Numbered from the stretch's first letter, positions 11,281 through 22,939 are shown. The stretch is 64,000 nucleotides of DNA from Orientallactaga sibirica (GCA_036365145.1 JAEOAD010002566.1:5115501-5179500), one strand, 5' to 3'. The notes: generated by a model from the letters alone, not told the origin. Numbers and translations: made by a program.

Positions 11281-11883
11281 CCTGTGCTCACACAACATGT
11301 GCAGTACCTGTCTCTGATTCCCGCCTGTGCTCACACAACATGAGCAGTACCCGTCTGTGCTTCCCACCTGTGCTCACACAACATGAGCAGTACCTGTCTC
11401 TGATTCCCGCCTGTGCTCACACAACATGTGCAGTACCTGTCTCTGATTCCCGCCTGTGCTCACACAACATGTACAGTACCTGTCTCTGATTCCCGCCTGT
11501 GCTCACACAACATGTGCAGTACCTGTCTCTGCCTGTGCTCACACAACATGAGCAGTACCTGTCTCTGCTTCCCGCCTGTGCTCACACAACATGTGCAGTA
11601 CCTGTCTCTGCTTCCTGCCTGTGCTCACACACAACAGTACCTGTCTCTGAGCTGTGCTCACACAACATGTGCAGTACCTGTCTCTGATTCCCGCCTGTGC
11701 TCACACAACATGTGCAGTACCTGTCTCTGATTCCTGCCTGTGCTCACACAACATGTACAGTACCTGTCTCTGCTTCCCGCCTGTGCTCACACAACATGAG
11801 CAGTACCTGTCTCTGCTTCCCGCCTGTGCTCACACAACATGAGCAGTACCTGTCTCTGATTCCCGCCTGTGCTCACACAATGT
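11281..11883 (+). repeat. 43-bp minisatellite, about 14 copies
   Basis: Unit: CCTGTGCTCACACAACATGT plus GCAGTACCTGTCTCTGATTC plus CCG. Variants replace GATT by GCTT or shorten the unit (11530, 11620). It lies between a SINE and unique DNA and has no spacer/repeat organisation like CRISPR. The open frames through it are repeat artefacts. Confidence 0.95.
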
Positions 11884-12782
11884 GATCAACACTAGTAAGA
11901 GCTTCATGGCTAAAGATTCCCCTGGGAGCTCTGTGTCTGGGCTGTGCCATCTCCCCTGGGACACTGTTTTTTTTTCCTCACGAGTCCCTCTAAACCACAG
12001 AAGAACCTACAAATATTCAAGAAACAGCAAAGAAGAATGCCCAAGGCACTGCGCCACACAGGCCGGGCCCAGGACAAATGGCTAAGGTTCCAGTTCTTTC
12101 TTCTTCTTGTTCAGTATGCTGGGAGTCGCCTCCAGAAAGTCAATTCCATTCCCCTTTCTTATTCCTTCAGCTACAAAATGGGCACCCGATCCTCCATGTG
12201 CAGCGTTGAGAGTGGAGACAGTGTGAAGTCCACTGAACAGTGCAGCAGAATGCGCTTGTGTCCTTCACATATCACCAGGAGTCCTCTCGGCGTCCTCTTA
12301 CCACCTGGGTCTAGCCCAGGTGCAATGATCAGCCATCTGCCAGCTCTGTCCTTCAAATGACCATTATAGAGCATGTCCCGTCTGGGTGTGAGGAACAGAA
12401 GACAATGAAAATGGTGACAGGTCATCGTGGTGTTCTGGGCAAATAACCATGGATGGTGTCCTTTCTTCTGCCCGGTAGGCTAAAGTAGATTTCTTGGGAA
12501 AGGTGAGCACGTGTGTGCTGAGTTTTGTAGAAGAGGCAGGAGTGGGCATCAGTATACAGGACAGCACACAGGTGCTGACCCTTCTCTAAACTCAGCAAGC
12601 CCGCGGATTAATTTAGAGCAATATTTCTTATGGGCCACTCTGTCAGGGCTGTGCTGCATTCCAGAAGCATGATGTCAGAAAGGTCACGTATCTGTCTTGT
12701 GGGTTCCAGGAGACACTGTTAGAAGACTGCTTTAGAGAGGTCCATGTTGGACAGGACGAAACCCTCCTCTGCCTTCTGTTTT
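11884..12782. other. Intergenic DNA, nothing recognised
   Basis: No exon with supported splice sites and no repeat I can name; the 138-codon frame at 11944-12360 has no family features. Confidence 0.35.
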
Positions 12783-13037
12783 CCAGAGAGAGAAAGAGGC
12801 AGATAGAGAGAGAATGGGCGCACCAGGGCCTCTGGCCACTGCAAACAAGCTCCAGTGCTCGCCTGGGAAGCCTAAGAACTCATATTGGAATCTCTAGGTC
12901 CCATGTAAGCCAGACACACAGTGATACAAGTGCACAATGTTGCACATGTGCACAAGGGAGCTCACACATCTGGAGTTCATTTGCAGTGGTTGAAGACCCT
13001 GGTGAACCCATTCTCTTTCTCTCTCAAAAAAATGTTT
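12783..13037. mobile_element. Two facing type A SINE pieces
   Basis: 12783-12855 is a minus-strand 3' piece (GGGCGCACCAGGGCCTCTGG). 12890-13037 is a plus-strand piece (CCCATGTAAGCCAGACACAC to CTCTCTCAAAAAAAT). Confidence 0.6.
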
Positions 13038-13084
13038 CAAAAATGCAAGTTTTGGTTTGATGGTTCTGGGTGAAAGTCATTTTC

Positions 13085-13400
13085 CAATTTTTTTTTTTTT
13101 TTTTGAGATTAGGTTCTCTTGCTTTCCTGGCTAGATTGGCCTCCAACTCATGGGCTCATGAGTCTCCTTTCTCAGTCTCCTAAGAAGGCCCTTGCCACCA
13201 CCTCCCCAGCTCAGTTTCTGCACTTTTTTTTTTTTTTTGTTTTTGAGGTAGAGTCTCACTCTAGCTCAGGCTGACGTGGAATTCACTCTGTATTCTCAGG
13301 GTGGCCTTGAACTCACGGCGATCCTTCTACCTCTGCCTCCCGAGTGTTGGGATTAAAGGCGTGCGCCACCACGCCCGGCTAGTTTCTGCACTTTTAAATA
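13085..13400 (-). mobile_element. B1 inserted beside an older B1-like element
   Basis: The younger B1 (13224-13380) is flanked by AGTTTCTGCAC at 13213-13223 and 13381-13391, a perfect 11-bp target duplication. The older element covers 13085-13205. Confidence 0.8.
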
Positions 13401-13686
13401 GTTTCCTGGACAACCCTAATGTTGATGATAGGCAGATAGGTACTTGATTCCTTTGACTTAAAAATGAAGACCTTAAAAATATAAGCCATCTTCATTCATA
13501 AAGAATTTCAGTTATAGGCCGAGGAGGGGCCTCCTGGGATACCTTTCAATTTGGTCCTGCTGGTCAATCCAGGAAAACTGTATATGTAGATAGAAAGTTT
13601 TAGCTTCTGGTCAGAGAAATCCACAACTTCATAAGGCATGTTGGTTACCATGATGCCTACAATTCCATTAATACACTGGAGTATAG

Positions 13687-13830
13687 TCAGGCGTGGTGGC
13701 ACACGCCTTTCATCCCAGCACTTGAGAGGCAGAGGTAGGAGGATCACCATGAGTTGAGGACACCCTTAGAGTAATTCCAGGTCAGCCTGAGTGAGGCAGG
13801 TCACTGTGCCTCAACAAAAACAAAACAAAC
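13687..13830 (+). mobile_element. B1 SINE
   Basis: GTCAGGCGTGGTGGCACACG to the A-rich tail CAACAAAAACAAAACAAAC. Confidence 0.85.
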
Positions 13831-14014
13831 AAATAAAAACCCAATAGAGTGGAGTACAGTCCTTTCCTTGGTTTCAATCTTAGTGATGATTACATAATTC
13901 CTAGGAGGGTAGAAAACAGTGAGGTTGTTGACCAAATGCACATTCTCACTAGGGAATTCTTGCACCCATCTTTGGTAAAAGAGAGGATATTGTCAATATG
14001 ATAATTTAAAAAAA

Positions 14015-14235
14015 ATATATTTAATTAATTAATTTATTTGAAAGAGAGAAAGAGGCAGAGAGAGAGAGACAGACAGACAGACAATGGGCACGCAAGGCCC
14101 TCCAGCCACTGCAGACGACCTCCAGATCCATACGCCCCCTTGTGCATCTGTTTACATGGGGCCTGGAGAGTTGAACCGGGATCCCTTGGCTTTGCAGGCA
14201 AATGCCTTCACTGCTAAGCCATCTCTCCTGCCCAG
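14015..14235 (-). mobile_element. Type A SINE
   Basis: GGGCACGCAAGGCCCTCCAG through TAAGCCATCTCTCCTGCCC with a T/A-rich tail on the left. Confidence 0.85.
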
Positions 14236-16117
14236 TATAATAATTTTTAAATAACTTAAAAATAATTTTTCTTTCCTTTTTTAATTTTTCTTTTTCTTTT
14301 CTTTAAAGAATATGGAAGCCAAATCTATTGAGGTATTAATAAGCACAATATGTGGAATAATACAAAAGTACAATAAGGAGGATTAAGTACAAAATGAAGT
14401 AGTTAGAGAATCTGATAGTTCTGGGTTGAAGACCATGTCCTCCAAGAACCTCGCAGTACTACTGAAGGTTGCACGAACAAAAGACAGAAGTGACCTCTGG
14501 CCTAGGCTGTTCTATTGATACACATGACACGAAGCCCAATATTTAACACAGCTTGGAATTTACTCACATTTTACCCACAGCGGAATATATATGTATTTGT
14601 AGTTGCGGTTTCTTAAAGAAGTTTTTCACAAGAAATATGAGTAATTATTTGATAGATACATTATTTAATAGATACCATGTTACAATTCATTATTATGCCA
14701 AAAGCAATAACAAAGAGCAGAAGTCATTTTAAGTTCAGAATTAAAGTATATTAATATGCTTAGCTCACTTAATCACTGCGGCATTTAAATACAAAAAAAG
14801 TCAATGATCAGGTGTTACTGAGGTATTGAGAAAAATGAACGAGGTCACCTTGTGAATTGATCAGCTCACACCTTTAATTTTTATTTTTCTATTAACAGCA
14901 CACTTTGTATGGATGCATGAGGTGTTGGTATCGTTTTTTTCCTTCTCCCTTCCCCGTTCAGCTGAGAGCCTCCTCAGTGGGGTTGCTGGTGTTCCTCATG
15001 GGGTTGCGAGTGACGTCATGAGAGCAGCAGTTACGGGGGGGGGGGCAATGCTTCCGGGTGTGACGTCTCAACCTTTGGTTCTTAGTCTTTTCCCCCCGTC
15101 TTCCTCAAGTTCTTGGAGCTGTGGTCCTTTTTCAAAAGAGCAAATAGAAAGTCATCACAGTTTTGAAACACATCTGCTCTAGTTTTCACTCCCTTTCTGC
15201 CCCTATCACCTTCTAAGATGAACACATTCTGAGTGTGGGGCCAGTTTGAATCAATGAACTACAGACTCTTAAAGTTCCTTCTGGAGTCCCCAACAGCATG
15301 GGGGAAGGGACGAGGGAAAAGAGGGTACCAACACATGATGTATGGACGAAATATCTTGTTAATAATCATTAAAAAATTTTTAAAAATGAACTTAATAAAT
15401 ACCAAAAGCAGTGTTTGCATTTGCAAATTCACGTTTGTCAAGGGGAATTACTGGAAAACTAATGTCAATGAAGTACAGGGTGCTGTGATAGATCAGGGAG
15501 GGAAGGTGTTGCACCTGCTGTTTGGGAAGTGGCAGAAGGACTATTTACGGTGGCGTGGGCCCTCTGTAATGTGAATGAAGCCCAGGGGGCTGTGATAGAT
15601 CAGGAAGGGAAGGTGGCTGTTGGGGAAGTGGCAGAAGGACTCTACTGTGGCGTGACCTTTCTGCAAAGTGCACCTGGGGACCAGGTTCCTTCCCAACACA
15701 GGTCTCTTGCTTCACAAGGTTCTCCATTGAGCTCAGCGAGTGAAATCCTTACTAAAAGATCTCCTTCCACCCACAGACACTCCGTTCAAGCCAGATCAAC
15801 AGATTTGGGAAGAAGCTGCGCCGACAGACAGGCATGTAGGGTAGAGGAACTGAGAGGTCTCACAGACGTACGTGGAGGAAGACAGCCTTGAGCATAGAGC
15901 AATTTTATTTAAAAAAAGTTACTGATGCAATTCAAAGAGAAACCTGGGTTTCAAATGACACCTACCAGGAGCTTCGCAAAGACCCAGGGCTTAGCAGGTA
16001 GACAGTCTTGTTCTTTGGTGATCTGGAAACATAGAGCTTGCCACCATGTCACACTGCATGCATTAATAGCTATGCAAAACTATGTTTCTTGTAGCTACAC
16101 GTGGTTTCTGGGTTGAC
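14236..16117. other. Intergenic DNA, mostly AT-rich, no gene seen
   Basis: Probable L1-type 3' remnant near 15290-15400 (GAGGGTACCAACACATGATG, resembling 61870-61920). At 15465-15655 a partial duplication occurs: AGGGNGCTGTGATAGATCAG twice, about 120 bp apart, with a shared GGGAAGTGGCAGAAGGACT. The longest frames here (15233-15574 and 15529-15891) lack family features. Confidence 0.35.
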
Positions 16118-16119
16118 TG

Positions 16120-17895
16120 AAAATCCCTTCCCTTCCCTTCCCTTCCCTTCCCTTCCCTTCTCCCTTCCCCTCCCTTCCCTTCCCCCTTCCCCCTTCCCCC
16201 CTTCCCCTTCCCCCCTTCCCCCTATTCCCCCCCTTCCCCTTCCCCCTTCTTCCCCCTTTCCTTCCCTTCCCCCCTTCCCTTCCCCCCTTCCCCTCCTTCC
16301 CCTTTCCTTCCCCCCCTTCCCCCCTTCCCCCCCTCCCTTCCCCTTCCTTCCTCCCCCTCCTTCCTTCCTTCCTTCCTTCCCCCCTTCCTTCCTTTCCTTC
16401 CCTTCCCCCTTCCCCCTTCCTTCCTTCCCCTTCCCCTTCCTTCCCCTTCCCCCCTTCCCCCTTCTTCCTTCCTTCCCTTCCTTCCTTCCTCCCCCCTTCC
16501 TTCCCCTTCCCCTTCCCTTCCCCCTTCCCCTTCCTTCCTTCCTCCCCTTCCTTCCTTCCCTTCCTTCCTTCCTTCTTTCCTTCCTCCTTCCTTTCCTTTC
16601 CTTCCCCTTCCTTCCTTCCTTCCTTCTCCCTTCCTTCCCTTCCCTTCCCTTCCTTTCTTTCCTTTCCTTCCCCTTCCCTCCTTCCTTCCCTTCCTTCCTT
16701 CCTCCTTCCTTCCCTTCCTTCCTTCCCCCCCTTCCCTTCTTCCTTCCTTTCCTTCCCCCTTCCTCCCTTCCCTTCCCCCTTTCCTTCCCCTTCCTTCCTT
16801 CCTTCCTTCCCTTCCCTTCCCTTCCCCTTCCCTTCCTTCCTTCCCTTCCTTCCTCTTTCCTTTCCCCTTCCCCTTCCTTCCTTCCTTCCCTTCCTTCCTT
16901 CCTTTCCTTTCCTTCCTTCCTTCCTTTCCTTCTTCCTTCCCTTCCTTTCCTTCCTTCCCCTTCCCCTTCCCCTTCCCCTTCCTTCCCTTCCTTCCCCTTC
17001 CCCCTTCCCCTTCCTTCCTTCCCCCTTCCTTCCTTCCTTCCCTTCCTTCCTTCCTTTCCTCTCCCTTTCCTTCCTTCCCCCCTTCCCCTTCCTTCCCCTT
17101 CCTTCCCTTCCCCCCTTCCCCCCCTTCCTTCCCTTCCCCCTTCCTTCCCCTTCCTTCCCCTTCCCTTCCCTTCCTTCTTCCCCTTCCCCCTTCCCCCCTT
17201 CCCCTTCCCCCTTCCTTCCTTCCTTCCCTTCCTTTTCCCTCCCCCCTCCCCTTCCTTCCCCTTCCCTTCCTTCCCCTTCCCTCCCTTCCTTCCTTCCCCC
17301 CTTCCCCCTTCCCTCCCTTCCCCTTCCCCTTCCCCTCCCTTCCCCTCCCCTTCCCCCCTTCCTTCCCCTTTTCCTTCCTTCCTTTCCCTTCCCCTTCCTT
17401 CCTTCCCCCCTTCCCTTCCCCCTTCCTTCCCTTCCCCTTCCCCTTCCCCTTCCCCTCCCCCCTCTTCCTCCCCTTCCTTCCTTCCCCCCTTCCTTTTCCC
17501 CTTCCCCTTCCCCCCTTCCCCCCTTCCTTCCCCCCTTCCCCTTTCCTTCCCCTTTCCTTCCTTCCCCTTCCTTCCTTCCCTTTCCTTCCCTCCCCTTTCC
17601 TTCCCTTCCCTTCCCCCTTCCCCTTTCCCCCTTCCTTCCCCCTTTCCCCTCCCCTTCCCCCCTTTTCCCCTTCCCCTTCCCCTTCCCCTTCCCCTTTCCC
17701 TTTTTCCCTTTCCCCTTCCCCTTCCCCTTCCCCTTCCCCTTTCCTTTCCTTTTCCCCTTCCTTTCCCTTCCCCTTCCCTTCCCCTTCCCTCCCTTCCCCC
17801 TTTCCTTCCCTTCCCCTTTCCTTCCCCTTCCCCTTCCCCCCCCCTTCCCCCCTTCCCTTTCTTTTCCCCCCTTCCCCTTTGTTTTTGTTTCCCTT
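16120..17895 (+). repeat. 1.78-kb pure pyrimidine (CCCTTCC)n tract
   Basis: Nearly uninterrupted C/T on the plus strand (purines only at isolated points such as 16223), made of irregular CCTT/CCCTT/CCCCTT units with runs up to about C10. The minus strand is G/A-only. No stop codon can form in most frames, giving false frames of 650-690 codons on both strands. Confidence 0.97.
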
Positions 17896-18225
17896 CCCCC
17901 GTTTCCTTCCCCCTTTGTTTCGCGCTTTTTGTTTTTGGCTTTGCGTTTTCTTTGCTTTGTTTTTTCGTTTTTTTTATTATTTGTTTTAACTTGGCTTTGC
18001 TTTGCTTTGAGAGAGAGAGTGGAAGAGGGAGAGAGAGAGAATGGGCACGCCAGCAACCTCTCAGCTGCTGTGAACGAACCCCAGACATGTGCCCCTTTGT
18101 GGGAAGCGCGGCATTGCGTGCTTGCCTCACTTTTGCGTCTGGCTAAACGTGGGACCTGGAGATAGAATGGGCGACCTTAGCCTTGACAGGCAGGCACCTT
18201 AACCACGAAGCCGTCTCTCCAGCTC
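17880..18225 (-). mobile_element. Type B SINE with expanded T/G-rich tail
   Basis: The element at 18005-18225 is minus strand (GGGCACGCCAGCAACCTCTC to CTCTCCAGCTC). Its 3' tail, left of it on this strand, grades from TTTGCTTTG repeats through TTTTTGTTTCCC into the pyrimidine tract. Confidence 0.8.
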
Positions 18226-18772
18226 CCCCTATTTGCTTTTCTATTCAACTTTATCATAGATTTTCAGAAGTGCATTAGACAGGGGCTGCAACCACTTTCT
18301 CTTTCGCCGCAACCATATTCTGAAGCTATACTGTGTTTACCCAAAGGGCCCGGGGGTTGGAGTATGTGTGATACCTCAGAACCCTTCTTGTCTAAGGAGA
18401 CGTTTAACCACTGCATCACCGCGTGTCTCTCAGAGGCCAATGGAGGGTATCTGTGCTGTGGGTGGTGATGCAGGGCAGGTAAGGCTCTTGGAGTCGGGGT
18501 ACCTATGCCTGGGTGTAGTAGACAGAAAGGATTTCCGAAGCCGAGGATGAGGTGGTGGGGAGGCAGAGTGTCCAATCCTGGGCTTAGCCAGTGTCCAGGC
18601 TGTAGGATCCCCTGTAATACCAGGGCAAAGGCCTCCTGCCCTTGGAGACATCACTGCTGCCCTCTCCCCAGCTCAGACCCCTTTCCTCTGAGCCTTTGTG
18701 TCTGCACAGGGCTTCTGCACCTCACGAGGCCTCGGGTCCCACGCGTCATCTTTTCTAGAGTTTTCTAAGTCC
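18226..18772. other. Unique DNA, no gene recognised
   Basis: Moderately GC-rich; I see no supported exon or repeat. Confidence 0.35.
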
Positions 18773-19116
18773 CTCTCTGTGGTGGTTTGAACCAGATGTC
18801 CCTTGTAAACTCATATGTTTTGAATATTTGGACCCCAGCTGGTGGCAATTGGGGAGCTGGAAGCCTGAGAAGGTGTGATTCTGTGGGTGGACTTTGAGGT
18901 GTTATATCCAGTGTCCCCTCGCCAGAGTTCAATTTACTCTCGTGCTGCTGTTTCCCACCTGCTGTGGCAGCAGGTGATGGCTGGCCTCTGCTCTACCATC
19001 TTTCCCCAGCCATCGTGAAGCTTCCCTTGGCGACTGTATGCTAAAAGAAACCCTCTTTTCCTGTCAGTTGCTTTTCATCAGACGTTTTGTCTCAGAAACG
19101 TGACTGCAACACTCTC
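18773..19116 (+). mobile_element. Solo LTR, MaLR-like, with 5-bp target duplication
   Basis: A 334-bp element (18778-19111) beginning TGTGGTGGTTTGAA and ending ACTGCAACA, flanked by CTCTC on both sides. TG...CA ends and a 5-bp duplication fit ERVL-MaLR LTRs. Related truncated copies lie at 31835-32160, 38830-39130 and 54450-54600. Confidence 0.6.
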
Positions 19117-19246
19117 CTACTCTGGAGACTAATCAGGGCAATGGTGGAGCCTGGTCGTGGACACCAAGCTCTGCCACCCCCTGCCCCTCTTGGGGCTGCT
19201 CTGCAACCTTTTACTCCACAAGAGGCAGACAAAATGTGCTAAGAGG

Positions 19247-19550
19247 GCTGGGGAGATGGCTTAGCAGTTAAGGTGCCTGTTTGTAAGTCCTGATGGCCTG
19301 GGCTCAATTCCCCAGTAAGCACATAAGCCAAAATGGTACGTGTCTGGGGTATTTTGCAGTGGTGAGAGGCCATGGTGTGCCCATTCTCTCTCTTTCTCTT
19401 TCTACTTTCTCTCCCACCTTCCTCTCTTTTCTTGCAAAGAAATAAAAAAAAAAAAAAGATGGAGGCTAGCCTGAGACTACATAGTGAATTCCAGGTCAGC
19501 CTGGGATAGAGTGAGGCCCTACCTTGAAAAGCAAACAAACAAACAACAAC
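19247..19550 (+). mobile_element. Type A SINE followed by B1 3' half
   Basis: 19247-19459 starts GGCTGGGGAGATGGCTTAG and ends with A13. 19466-19550 is the right half of a B1 (ACTACATAGTGAATTCCAG). Confidence 0.8.
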
Positions 19551-19685
19551 AAAATGTCCTAGGGCTGGGCAAAGCCAGTAGTGTAGGACTGTAGTCAATC
19601 TGCTCAATAGACTAAGGCGGGAGGTTGGCAAGCTTAAGGCCTTCTTGTGATTCTTAGAGAAATATGTCTCAAAATAAAAGAGAGA

Positions 19686-19935
19686 GGGCTGGAGAGATGG
19701 CTTAGCGGTTAAGGCGCCTGCCTGCTAAGCCTAAGAACGCTGGTTCCAATCTCCAGGTCCCACGTTTAGCCAGATGCAAAGTGACGCAAGGGCGCAATGC
19801 CGCACTTGACCACAAGGGGGCGCACGCATCTGGATTTCGTTCACAGCAGCTGAGAGACTGCTGGAGCGCCCAACTCTGTCTGTCTTCCTCTCCCTCTCTC
19901 TCTGTGTCTCTCTCCAAAAAAATTAAAAAAAAGAG
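19686..19935 (+). mobile_element. Type B SINE, near full length
   Basis: Starts GGGCTGGAGAGATGGCTTAG with intact A box, contains CAAAGTGACGCAAGGGCGC, then CT-rich DNA and an A-rich tail. Confidence 0.9.
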
Positions 19936-20242
19936 AGAGAGAGAAATGGGTATATATCTCAGTGGTGAAGCAATTGTCTAGCATCTACGACGAAGGGCAT
20001 ATGGTCATGGCTTAGGAATGGAAACCTTGCCCAGTGTCTGCCAGGAAAGCTGGAGCTATGGCTCAGTGGTAGAGTACATGCTTAGAATCTATAAATAAAG
20101 GGTTTTGGGTATAGTGCAATGGTAGAGAACGAACTAGAATTTGTCATTGAGGGGCCAGGAACATGGATCAGTTGTACAGCACTTGCCTAGCATGTCTGAT
20201 GCCTTGGCTTTGATCCCTATCACTACAAAAAAGAAATAAACA
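19936..20242 (+). mobile_element. Cluster of about four ID-like (tRNA-Ala/BC1-type) SINE heads
   Basis: Repeated words CTCAGTGGTGAAGCA (19959), GGCTCAGTGGTAGAGTACAT (20060), GCAATGGTAGAGAACG (20117) and TCAGTTGTACAGCACTTGCC (20168) are diverged ID heads in tandem; the last keeps TTTGATCCCTATCACTACAA. Confidence 0.6.
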
Positions 20243-20412
20243 CCGGGCATGGTGGCGCACGCCTTTAATCCCAGCACTTGGGAGGCAGAGGTAGGAGGAT
20301 CGCCGTGAGTTCAAGGCCACCCTGAGACTACATAGCTAATTCCAGGTCAGCCTGGGCCAGAGTGAGACCCTACCAAAAAAAAAAAAAAAAAAAAAAAAAA
20401 GAAAGAAAGAAA
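20243..20412 (+). mobile_element. Full-length B1 SINE, little diverged
   Basis: CCGGGCATGGTGGCGCACGC through GGGCCAGAGTGAGACCCTAC and a long A tail (A28, then GAAAGAAAG). Confidence 0.92.
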
Positions 20413-21209
20413 CAAATGAAAGTGGCTTTTTCAGTGTCCATTTGTATGCTAACACTCCACAAGGCTAGCCAGCCTGGGTTTGCAGAACATCAAAAGACTT
20501 TCAGCAAACTTCAAATAAAATAGCCTGGAGAGCCCACGTGACTTGACGCTAAAGGACAGCCTGGGGCCTCCCCATCAGTTCCTCTTCAGCCTGCTAAATT
20601 TCTTTGTAATCTTATCAACTACACAATCGTTTTGTCTCAGCAGACCCCAAGGCTGCAGTTGACATAATCAAGGGTGCCAAGTGGATCTCACATGTTACAG
20701 TCTCAGGGTGCCCTGAGATAGGGCCAGAATGGATTCTAAAGAAGAAGCTTCACGGACAGGGCGGTCCTGCAAGAACGCTGATTAGGGCCAAATCACACGA
20801 GGGATGGTAGTGTGTCCTCCTGAGGGACAGCAAGAGGAAGAAGTACCCTGTGCTTCTGCAACAACAGGGTCACAACCCACAGTCATGTGAGCGTGTCAGG
20901 AAGTCTATCAGAGCCTGGGCTGACTTATTTCTCATGTTCTGTGAAACAATGAAAATGGCTGCACCAATGCCAGGGAGTGTTCAAGGCTCTAGCTGTGGTT
21001 CAAGGTGCAGGGTGATCTGTGCAAATATCAGATCAAATATCATCTGGATCCATGCCCTTCTCACGGCTAGAACAAAGAGTTTACTTTTCACTCAGCTTCA
21101 AGAGCAAGTCAATCTTGGCATGGGAAAGGATGGTGGGTACAGACACCAGGAATTACTTCATCACATCCACATGAAGGAAGGAGAGAGAGACGAATGCTCA
21201 TACTCCGTT
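20413..21209. other. Unique DNA downstream of the SULT2A gene
   Basis: No gene recognised; the 129-codon frame at 20850-21239 has no family features. Confidence 0.35.
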
Positions 21210-21729
21210 GGCTTTCTCCTTTTTTGTACTGTTTTATGAGAGAGAGAGAGAGAGAGAGAAAATTGGAGTGCCAGCCTCCAGCGACTGAAATTGAACTCCA
21301 CCACCATGAGCACATGTGGCTTGTGTCATGCTGTGCATCTGGCTGGGATCTGGAGAGTTGAACATGGGTCCTTAGTCTTTGCAGGCAAGCACCTTAACTG
21401 ATAAGCTATCTCTCCAGCCCTGGCTTTCTCCTTTATTTTTATTTTTTTAATTTTTAGAGAGAGACACAGATAGAGAGACAGAGAGAGAGGGAGAGGGATA
21501 TAGATAGAGATGGGTGCGTCAGCAGTCTCTCAGCTGCTGTGAACGAAATCCAGATGCGTGCACCCCCTTGTGGTCAAGTGCAGCATTGCGCCCTTGTGTC
21601 ACTTTGCATCTGGCTAAACGTGGGACCTGGAGATTGGAACCACTGGAGATTGGAACCAGTGTTCTTAGACTTAGCAGGCAGGCGCCTTAGCCGCTAAGCC
21701 ATCTCTCCAGCCCAGGCTTTCTCCTTTTT
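21210..21729 (-). mobile_element. Type A and type B SINEs inserted at the same site
   Basis: Type A (about 21236-21420) and type B (about 21440-21713), both minus. GGCTTTCTCCTTT occurs left of both (21210), between them (21422) and right of both (21714), a triplicated target. Confidence 0.85.
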
Positions 21730-22255
21730 ATACTGTCCAGGAACCCAGCGCATGGGATAATGTCACCCTCAGTTAGGGTGAGTCATCCTACCTCAAGTAA
21801 TATAATCTAGAAAATTCCCACATAGATGTACCAAGAGGTTTGTTTATATGGTGGTTCTGAATGCTGTCAAGCTGACACCAGAGATGAACAAGTAAGAACA
21901 GTGAGGGGACCTGGGGACCCTATAACTGTCATCCCTGACTACACTAGAGTTGACACCCTGCCTTGTCCTACTGTTCACTTGTTCTTTGGTGAAACCTAAG
22001 ATCCTGATCTTTTGTGTCTCAATCATCCACTGGACAGAGCTCAGGCTGTGCTCCTTCCCGCACCAGTTCCACACACACTGGGTTGAGTTCCCGACTGCAG
22101 TGGTTACACATCTCGGACACTCAAGTGCATGCTATCTGCTGTGTTGTAGTTGTCTTTGATCTGCACTGGGGATAATGCATGTGTGCCTGATGATGCTCTA
22201 CAGCTATATTTTAGAAAGGTGGGGTTTGTATTCAGTTATGTCATCATTTAAAGCT

Positions 22256-22790
22256 TTATTTATTTATGAGAGAGAGGGGGAGGGAGGGAAGGAGAGGGGG
22301 AGAGAGAGAGAGAGAGAGAATAGGTACACCAGGAATCTCTAACCACTGCAAATGAACTCCAGATGCATGTGAAACCTTGTGCATCTGGCTTTGTGTGGGT
22401 ACTGAGGAATCAAACCTGGGTCATTAGGCTTTGCAGGCAAGAGCCTGAACTGATGAGACATCTCACTATCCCTAAAACTATATATTTTTTTTTTTTTTTT
22501 TTTTTTGAGGTAGGGTCTCACTCCGGCCCAGGCTGACCTGGAATTCACTATGTAGTCTCAGGGTGGCCTCGAACTCATGGCGATCCTCCTACCTCTGCCT
22601 CCCGAGTGCTGGGATTAAAGGCGTGCGCCACCATGCCTGGCTAAACTGTATTTTTAAGAGGGTCCCTGTGAGTTTGAGGCTAGCCTGGGACTTCAGAGTG
22701 AGTTCCAGGTCAGCCTGCACTAGAATGAGACCATGTATCAAAACAAACAAACAAACAAAAAACAAAAAACAAAAACAACTATAGAAAGAT
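22256..22790. mobile_element. Type A SINE (-), B1 (-), B1 fragment (+)
   Basis: 22256-22476 type A with a long GAGAG/GGGAG body. 22487-22643 full B1 on the minus strand. 22655-22775 diverged plus B1 piece with AAACAAACAAACA tail. Confidence 0.8.
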
Positions 22791-22939
22791 ATATTTATCT
22801 GTGATTCTAGCACATTGTATTTTGTTTGGTTATTCACCTTGATTCTGTCTTGGAGGAACTGATTGTTATTGACAGCACCCATGAGTCCATCTTCTATAGG
22901 GTGGGTGTAGTCAAGGGTGAACTTCAGAACCCGCTTCTT

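Noticed and set aside
11281..11883. CRISPR-like array of regular repeats
   Set aside because: Units are directly adjacent with no unique spacers, in a mammalian sequence; it is a minisatellite.
16070..18146. Very long open frames (650-690 codons) on both strands
   Set aside because: They are stop-free readings of a pure C/T (G/A) tract, present in several frames at once, with no codon structure.
19686..19760. tRNA gene (A and B boxes present)
   Set aside because: It is the tRNA-derived head of a dispersed SINE; the cloverleaf is not kept and dozens of copies occur in the window.
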